Shown one piece after another: positions 58,134 to 64,000 of a DNA stretch of 64,000 bases. The number at the start of each line of letters is the position of its first letter. The first letter of the stretch is position 1. The position numbers and the translations under genes were made by a program. This stretch comes from Pseudanabaena sp. PCC 7367. GTDB lineage: Bacteria; Cyanobacteriota; Cyanobacteriia; Pseudanabaenales; Pseudanabaenaceae. Location of the stretch: assembly GCF_000317065.1 (NCBI RefSeq), contig NC_019701.1, positions 3,358,001-3,422,000 on the forward strand, given 5' to 3'. The notes below the pieces were generated by a model. It saw only the letters and a list, made by a program, of their open reading frames with translations. It did not search any database and had not been told where the DNA came from.

Positions 58134-60851
58134 ATGACCAACCTCGCGCTCAACTCCAGCCAGATCGATCGCAATGCCCTCACCCCCATGCTGCAACATT
58201 ATATGGGAGTAAAAGATCGCTATTCCCATGCGGTGTTGCTTTATCGAATGGGCGATTTTTTTGAGACCTTCTTTGAGGATGCCCAACTGGTCTCGCGGGA
58301 GTTGGAACTGGTGCTCACAGGCAGAGATGGTGGTAAAACCCTGGGGCGAATTCCGATGGCTGGGATTCCCCATCATGCCCTCGATCGCTACGCCAGACAA
58401 TTAGTAGCCAAGGGTTTCTCGATCGCCATTTGTGACCAGGTAGAAACCGCCGCGCAAGCGCAAGGCTTGGTCAAACGCGAAGTTACCAGAGTGCTTACGC
58501 CGGGTACTGTAATCGAAGCAGGAATGCTGGCGGCGAAGCAGAATAACTTCCTGGCAGCGATCGTGGCGGCTGATCCCAGTCATCAAAAATCAAATGGGAA
58601 TAGTAAAGGTAATAAAAAATGGGGACTGGCGTTTGCCGATATTTCCACCGGCGAATTCATGACCACCCAGCTTGCCAACACAGAACAGCTAGTCCAGGAA
58701 TTACTCCGCCTCCAACCGGCCGAAGTTTTATTCCCCACCGATGCCCCCAATCCAAATTTATTCGACAGCTACAGTAACTACGACGATAAAAAACGATCGC
58801 CCCAACTGGATGCGATCCCCCCTGAACTACCCGATTTTCTTTGCTACACGCTGCGATCGCAAACATCTTTTTTACTCGTGGAAGCAAAGCAGAAAATTAT
58901 GACCACCTATAAGGTGCGATCGCTAGAGGGGTTTGGTTGTGCCTCCTTGTCATTGGCGATTCGTGCCGCCGGGGGCCTGTTGGAATACCTCGATTCCACC
59001 CAGAAAGATTTAAAAGCACCACTTCATAATCTCACCACCTACACCGTCACTGACTATCTAATTCTCGATCATCAGACCAGGCGCAATCTGGAAATCACCC
59101 AAACGGTGCGAGATGGCACGCTGGCTGGTTCTTTACTCTGGGCGCTGGACTGCACCTCTACTTCAATGGGCTCCAGGGCGCTGCGGCGGTGGCTTTTGCA
59201 ACCCCTCAAGGATACCCAGCAAATTAGCGATCGGGCTGATACGGTGGCAGAACTGTTCCAGCATCATAACCTGCGCAAGAACCTGCGGGCTTTGCTCCAT
59301 GAAATCTACGACATTGAAAGATTATGCAGTCGGATTGGTGCTGGGACTGCAAATGCGCGGGATTTAGTTGCCCTGGCCGATTCACTCAGCAAGCTTACTG
59401 ATGTGGCCGATCTGCTGGCTAAGGCGGAATCCCCCTATCTCAAAACATTACAATCGCCACCGTTGGAGTTAGCTGAACTAGCGAACTTCCTCAGTGATAC
59501 CCTGATTGACTCGCCACCAATTTATCTCACCGAAGGGAATATCATTCGGGATGGGGTGAGCCCCCAGATCGATCAAATTCGGCAACAGTCCGCTGCGGAT
59601 GTGGAATGGCTGGCTACCCTGGAAAAAACAGAACGGGAACGCACTGGCATTAATACACTCAAAGTCGGCTATAACAAAGCATTCGGCTATTACTTAAGTA
59701 TTTCACGGGGCAAAAGTGATCAAGCACCAGATGATTATATTCGCAAGCAAACCCTCACCAATGAGGAACGGTTTATTACTCCAGAACTAAAGGAACGAGA
59801 AGCCCGCATTCTCAATGCCAAAGCGGAGATAAATCAACTGGAATATGACTTGTTTGTGCAGTTGCGATCCCAGGCGGCAACTCATATTACGGCAATGCGA
59901 TCGGTGGCTAGAGATTTAGCTGCGGCTGATGCCCTGGCAAGTTTGGCGGAAGTTGCAAATAAATACGACTATTGCCGTCCAGAGATTACTAGCGATCGCA
60001 CCATTAATATTCAGAACGGTCGTCATCCTGTGGTGGAGCAATCGCTGCCGTCTGGTTTTTTTGTGCCCAATTCTGCTCGGCTAGGTTGCACCCAAGCGCC
60101 CGATTTAATTATTCTCACTGGCCCGAATATGAGTGGCAAAAGTATCTATTTGCGCCAAGTGGGCTTAATTCAACTCATGGCTCAGGTGGGTAGCTTTGTA
60201 CCAGCCCAATCGGCAACCCTGGGCATTAGCGATCGGATCTTCACCAGGGTAGGCGCGGTCGATGATCTGGCCACCGGACAATCTACCTTTATGGTGGAAA
60301 TGAACGAAACTGCGAACATTCTCAACCATGCCCAGGATCATTCCCTGGTGTTGCTCGATGAGATTGGTCGTGGCACTTCCACCTTTGATGGCATGGCGAT
60401 CGCCTGGTCGGTAGCGGAACATATTGCCAAGCAAATCCAGGCCAGGGCAATTTTTGCTACCCATTACCATGAATTAAATGAACTGGCGAGTTTGTTAACG
60501 AATGTGACTAATTTCCAGGTGACGGTCAAAGAGCTGGAAGACGAGATCATCTTTCTGCATCAGGTGCAACCCGGTGGAGCCGATCGCTCCTATGGGATCG
60601 AGGTGGGGCGATTGGCTGGTTTGCCCCCGGCGGTGATTGCTCGTGCTAAGCAAGTCTTGGAGCAGATCGCTCGCAATAGCCACATTGCCACTGGATTACG
60701 GCGGGGTAGTTCGGCTAAGGCAACTAAGGGAAAAAAGAATCAGGCTAAAAGCCAACTTTCTATTTTTGAGACTAGTATGGAAGGCTCTGCTTCCCACAAT
60801 CAAGCAAATCCAGATTTAGATTTAGATTCAGCAACAGATCCAGATAACTAG
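58134..60851 (+). CDS. mutS: DNA mismatch repair protein MutS
   Basis: This 905-residue protein has the MutS-I mismatch-recognition domain ([32 protein letters not shown], with the Phe-x-Glu-type wedge region), connector, lever and clamp domains. The ABC ATPase has Walker A GPNMSGKS (663-670), Walker [16 protein letters not shown] and the ATHYHEL switch. It belongs to the MutS1 class. The C-terminal 60 residues after [15 protein letters not shown] are a basic then Asp/Asn-rich linker without a clear beta-clamp motif. It is monocistronic. Confidence 0.96.
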   Translation: MTNLALNSSQIDRNALTPMLQHYMGVKDRYSHAVLLYRMGDFFETFFEDAQLVSRELELVLTGRDGGKTLGRIPMAGIPHHALDRYARQLVAKGFSIAICDQVETAAQAQGLVKREVTRVLTPGTVIEAGMLAAKQNNFLAAIVAADPSHQKSNGNSKGNKKWGLAFADISTGEFMTTQLANTEQLVQELLRLQPAEVLFPTDAPNPNLFDSYSNYDDKKRSPQLDAIPPELPDFLCYTLRSQTSFLLVEAKQKIMTTYKVRSLEGFGCASLSLAIRAAGGLLEYLDSTQKDLKAPLHNLTTYTVTDYLILDHQTRRNLEITQTVRDGTLAGSLLWALDCTSTSMGSRALRRWLLQPLKDTQQISDRADTVAELFQHHNLRKNLRALLHEIYDIERLCSRIGAGTANARDLVALADSLSKLTDVADLLAKAESPYLKTLQSPPLELAELANFLSDTLIDSPPIYLTEGNIIRDGVSPQIDQIRQQSAADVEWLATLEKTERERTGINTLKVGYNKAFGYYLSISRGKSDQAPDDYIRKQTLTNEERFITPELKEREARILNAKAEINQLEYDLFVQLRSQAATHITAMRSVARDLAAADALASLAEVANKYDYCRPEITSDRTINIQNGRHPVVEQSLPSGFFVPNSARLGCTQAPDLIILTGPNMSGKSIYLRQVGLIQLMAQVGSFVPAQSATLGISDRIFTRVGAVDDLATGQSTFMVEMNETANILNHAQDHSLVLLDEIGRGTSTFDGMAIAWSVAEHIAKQIQARAIFATHYHELNELASLLTNVTNFQVTVKELEDEIIFLHQVQPGGADRSYGIEVGRLAGLPPAVIARAKQVLEQIARNSHIATGLRRGSSAKATKGKKNQAKSQLSIFETSMEGSASHNQANPDLDLDSATDPDN

Positions 60852-60983
60852 CTTTAAGTACCTAGAATATAAGATCTTTGCAGTCATTATTATCAGAGAT
60901 CGCCTGAGAATCCTATTACGTCTTAGCAATCGGTTTGCACCTTGCATAGATGTTTTATAGCCGCATCAGCAAAGGTCTAATTT

Positions 60984-61217
60984 TTAATTATTAGAGGCAT
61001 CAAAACGATCGGGAAAAATATATAGTACCTCTTCGCGCAGGAAATAAAGACGAGCCGTGTTCGGAGCAAGTTCGGCACCAAAATAGTCGATCGTTGAGGT
61101 GCGAATATTATTATAGAGTTCGTCGATATCTTTCCCTTCAGTGGCGATCGCCTCGCCGATGGCGCTAGCCGTATAGCCGCCGCGAATTTTTTCCGTGATT
61201 GTAAAAACTATAGCCAT
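60984..61217 (-). CDS. Small HicB-like protein, 77 aa
   Basis: The start is placed at the Met of MAIVFTITEKIRGGYTA (61217); an ATG at 61337 would add 40 residues that look non-coding. The fold pattern (strand, GGYTASAIGEAIATEGKDIDELYNNIRTSTIDYFG, then ARLYFLREEVLYI) resembles the partial RNase-H fold of HicB-type antitoxins. No HicA-like toxin gene is adjacent, so it may be a solitary homologue, as is common in cyanobacteria. Confidence 0.6.
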   Translation of the reverse strand: MAIVFTITEKIRGGYTASAIGEAIATEGKDIDELYNNIRTSTIDYFGAELAPNTARLYFLREEVLYIFPDRFDASNN

Positions 61218-62014
61218 AATTCGTTTGGGGATAGTGAAGGTTTTTAGTTGATTAAGGGATTGGGGGCGAGGTAAAGGACTCGCTAAGTTCAATTCAACGC
61301 AGGGTGGTTTGGGTAATGTGCCAAGATTCATTTGCATCGCCTCATCAGCATTATTTTGATCGGGTCTATAGACTTAAAGGGTGTAGTTCTATTTTTTATG
61401 CACAGACATAATTAGCCAGCATGAAACTGCCGCCATCTTGCTCCAAATTAATGCAACTTTTAGTGAATTCGTGAATAGTAAAATCAGCCAAAGAAGGTAT
61501 TGGGAAAACTAGTTCCAATGGCGTTATAGTTATCAACTAGTTGCATCGATCGATTGTGCATTTATTGACATCTCACGGAGTTAAGATAATCAACTAAATT
61601 GCATTGCGATCGATGGGAACCATTGGAACTAGGCAATGTGTAACGGATCAAGTTGATGCCCTAAGCCTAGCAAGGTCGGCTCTGAAGACCTAGAAATTGA
61701 AGATATTAGCAAAAAAATGTTGGCAAGCCGAAATCGACTTCCCAGAAGTGTTTATAGCGTTTAAAATAAAATAGCTACAATATTTTTTGTCCAGACCACA
61801 AAGATCGCTCCGATTGAGCAAGCGATCGTAATACCTTAATCAAAATAGCTGTAGCGCTTTTAATACAGTGTATTTAGTCGGGTATTTAGCCGGACTTTTT
61901 ATCCAGACTTGAGGCAAGAGGTATCACTTCAAACTCAGCTCTATTAAAACACTAAATCAAATATGATGCAAATATAAATGTTTTGAGTTGAAATGTTTTT
62001 TATTTCCGAGTTTT
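61218..62014. other. Long intergenic region upstream of the WYL regulator
   Basis: It contains a 13-bp perfect inverted repeat, CTAGTTCCAATGG (61509-61521) and CCATTGGAACTAG (61620-61632), 98 bp apart. Between the arms ATCAACTA is found twice, each followed by TTGCAT. No gene was seen. Confidence 0.5.
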
Positions 62015-63301
62015 ATGGCAAGTCAAGATCAGAAACATGCCTACCGCGATCGCACTGCCTTTGAGCGATTGCTGTTGTTGATTGCTGTTTTACTAAAGCA
62101 TCCTGGCATTGGTAGCAATGAGCCGGAGCTATCGGGTGGAGCGGATCTTAAGTCACTTAAGTCACTTAAGTCAGTCAGTGGGCAAAGCTCTCTGCCAAAG
62201 CAGCAGCAAGCTAAACAGTTTAGTAAGCAGTCGGCAAAGCATCACGATGCCCTGATGCCAGTGGCGAACAAGATGCAAGAACTAGCGACGCAGTTGCATA
62301 TTGACCTGCCCAATTGTTCCATCGCTGCTCTGCGCAAGGACTTAAGAACGCTAAGACAATATGGCATCTTGGCTGCCGATCAAAAGTTCCGCTGGGGGTA
62401 TTACCTGGGTACAGGGGTTCTACAGCAAGAAGAATTAAAGATTGCGCTCCAGACTTTCTATTCCCTGGCCGAATATCAAAAAGACCCCAAAATTAGCGAG
62501 ATTTATCAACGCCTCCGCCGTCGCTTGCAGGCGCAGAAATGGGAGGAAGGGAAAGAGCTTTATCACTCTAGGGTGTTGTTTAATCGGGTGATTACCCACA
62601 CCAAAACAGAAGAGACGATCGAGCAGGGGGTTTTTAGCAAGAACCTCAATCTCTACCACCAGATCGATCGAGTGGAGCGAGCAATCCGCCAGGGGGAATG
62701 CTTAAGACTAACGCGGCATAGCAATCCTTACCAGACAGATCAGGTGGGCGATCTGGAAATTTACCCACTCCAGTTCATTTACTACAACATTGCCTGGTAT
62801 CTGCTATTTGAGCATTCGGATAGTGGCCTGTTGGCGATCGAACGGGTCGATCGTTTTGCTGATCAGTTCCAGGTGATCGCTGCCCAATCACGATCGCTTA
62901 CTATTCAACGACAACGACTGAAATCAGCCCATAAGCTACTAGACCTGGGTTGGGACTTGCATCTAGGTAATTCAAAAAAAGAGCAAGAGGATGAGCTGAG
63001 TGGGAAACTAAAGCCAATCAAGGTAACTGTTCGTTTTTCTGCCCAGGTTGCCCCATTTATTTCCGAGGGGGATTTACGCCATCCCAGCCAGCAGGTTAAG
63101 GAAGTAAAGGAAAACGGCATTTTAACTTATGTGGAATATACAGTTTATCTGCCACGGCGATCCTACGGTGAATTTAGACGTTGGGTGCATCGCTTTATGG
63201 CGGATGCGATCATTGTTGAACCTACTGAATTAGCTACGCAACATTTCAAAGATGCTCAGGCTCTTTACAAAAAGCTGGCAGCGTTGAAAGAAAATACCTA
63301 A
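62015..63301 (+). CDS. WYL-domain transcriptional regulator
   Basis: The start is ATG at 62015 (MASQDQKHAYRDRTAFERLLLLIAVLL); a TTG at 61988 is an alternative. The 428-residue protein has an N-terminal helix-turn-helix-like region, with an Lys/Gln-rich insert (SLKSLKSVSGQS, from a 9-bp DNA repeat). CSIAALRKDLRTLRQYGIL is its DNA-reading part. The central WYL domain (about 205-300) includes LEIYPLQFIYYNIAWYLLFEHS. A WCX-like C-terminal domain follows. WYL proteins sense nucleic-acid or nucleotide ligands and regulate DNA-damage, phage-defence and some CRISPR genes. The CRISPR array is 7 kb away, so a link is only a possibility. Confidence 0.82.
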   Translation: MASQDQKHAYRDRTAFERLLLLIAVLLKHPGIGSNEPELSGGADLKSLKSLKSVSGQSSLPKQQQAKQFSKQSAKHHDALMPVANKMQELATQLHIDLPNCSIAALRKDLRTLRQYGILAADQKFRWGYYLGTGVLQQEELKIALQTFYSLAEYQKDPKISEIYQRLRRRLQAQKWEEGKELYHSRVLFNRVITHTKTEETIEQGVFSKNLNLYHQIDRVERAIRQGECLRLTRHSNPYQTDQVGDLEIYPLQFIYYNIAWYLLFEHSDSGLLAIERVDRFADQFQVIAAQSRSLTIQRQRLKSAHKLLDLGWDLHLGNSKKEQEDELSGKLKPIKVTVRFSAQVAPFISEGDLRHPSQQVKEVKENGILTYVEYTVYLPRRSYGEFRRWVHRFMADAIIVEPTELATQHFKDAQALYKKLAALKENT

Positions 63302-63530
63302 AAAACAAAATTCCCCTGTCCAGTGTTTTTTCAAGCAAGGTATTGGGCAAGCTCAATGTAACTACAGGGTAACTACAGGTGATTGAACTCAGGCAATCGT
63401 TATTCTTGCCAAAATTCTTGTCAAAGAGGTCTCTTATCGAAATTATCTTGTCTTGGCCTGAGTTGAGATATGAAATACGCTGTAGGATTGCTTCGGGTTA
63501 ATATGAAACGGCTAGACCAGAGTTTTAAGC

Positions 63531-64000
63531 ATGTTCCCCTTTAAGTTACGCAAACCAAAGTCAAAGACGGTTAGATTTTTGTGGGCAACATGCATAGCGA
63601 TCGGCCTGTTTTTGCTGAGTGCCTATGCTCCCTTTGCTCTACAAACCACCTCCGCACAGTCAGGGCTACAACCGATCGCCCCACCAGAGCAAATCCGGGG
63701 CGTATGGTTAACCAATGTAGCCAGTGGCATCTTTTTTGTACCCTGGGGAATCAAGCGATCGCTGCAACAGCTTGCCCAGCTTAATTTTAATACGATCTAT
63801 CCAGTGGTCTGGAATCGCGGCTACACCCTCTATCCCAGTGCGATCGCCGCCCCACTAACCGGCAAAAAGCAAATGCCCTGGCTAGGTCTAATGCATCTGG
63901 GTCAAGATGTTTTAGCCCAAACTATCAATCAAGCCCATCAATATGGCTTGCGCGTGCTGCCCTGGTTTGAATATGGCTTCATTGTGCCCACGGTTTCACA
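63531..64000 (+). CDS. GHL10/DUF187 glycoside-hydrolase-like protein (partial, N-terminal)
   Basis: ATG at 63531 opens a frame that runs off the right edge (156 codons visible). A signal anchor (FLWATCIAIGLFLLSAYAPFA, about residues 17-37) is followed by IRGVWLTNVASGIFF. LAQLNFNTIYPVVWNRGYTLYPS comes next, then AHQYGLRVLPWFEYGFIVP. This matches the start of the GHL10 TIM-barrel domain of periplasmic YngK-like proteins, probable polysaccharide hydrolases. The catalytic part lies outside the window. Confidence 0.85.
   Translation, partial: MFPFKLRKPKSKTVRFLWATCIAIGLFLLSAYAPFALQTTSAQSGLQPIAPPEQIRGVWLTNVASGIFFVPWGIKRSLQQLAQLNFNTIYPVVWNRGYTLYPSAIAAPLTGKKQMPWLGLMHLGQDVLAQTINQAHQYGLRVLPWFEYGFIVPTVS

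Noticed and set aside
62015-63301. WYL protein as the regulator of the CRISPR array
   Set aside because: Some WYL proteins do regulate CRISPR loci, but 7 kb and several housekeeping genes separate them, and no shared operator was seen; kept only as a remark.

Overview
The window is cyanobacterial chromosome. It carries genes specific to oxygenic phototrophs: Psb28, ferredoxin-thioredoxin reductase FtrC, magnesium chelatase ChlI, cytochrome c6, a CpcT/CpeT bilin lyase, CrtP/CrtB, Ycf46, a Tic20 homologue and cyAbrB. The palindrome GCGATCGC (HIP1) recurs throughout. The genus cannot be fixed from the sequence alone. Intergenic regions are AT-rich, often 300-1,400 bp long, and scattered with short perfect tandem duplications.

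Layout. 1-7,700: a redox block on the minus strand. It has a single-domain globin and a membrane-anchored multiheme cytochrome c behind a textbook NtcA promoter, a Tat-type Rieske lipoprotein, a ResB/CcsA cytochrome c maturation pair with an unusually long CcsA, and two pentapeptide-repeat proteins. 8,400-19,300: a 51-aa membrane peptide, a GerMN protein, NagZ, an Eco57I-like DNA methyltransferase, FtsH, FtrC and a 2OG-Fe(II) oxygenase. 19,400-29,000: Ycf46, an RTX protein, a large TPS-type exoprotein, cyAbrB and AzoR. 29,094-38,900: SMC, MoaB, Psb28, tRNA-Ser(GGA), a methyltransferase, the crtP-crtB carotenoid operon and an FHA protein. 39,300-49,900: CobN with low-complexity inserts, Tic20, CpcT, PurD, an HD phosphohydrolase and a GT4 glycosyltransferase. 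50,000-52,800: petJ (cytochrome c6) divergent from a BlaI-type repressor and M56 protease pair that matches PetR/PetP. 52,846-55,000: a CRISPR array of 21 repeats without cas genes, plus a detached degenerate repeat that encloses gene debris. 55,071-64,000: chlI-fmt, a DUF937-like protein, mutS, a WYL regulator and the start of a GHL10 glycosidase-like gene.

The most informative systems are the petJ/petR-petP switch, with three copies of TATGTCAA between the divergent genes; the NtcA-controlled globin-cytochrome operon with a nearby second-type cytochrome c maturation pair; and the CRISPR locus, whose trailer end seems to have swallowed the tail of a GNAT acetyltransferase gene. No novel defence system with effector genes was found. 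Function assignments rest on motif recognition by eye; no database search was run.
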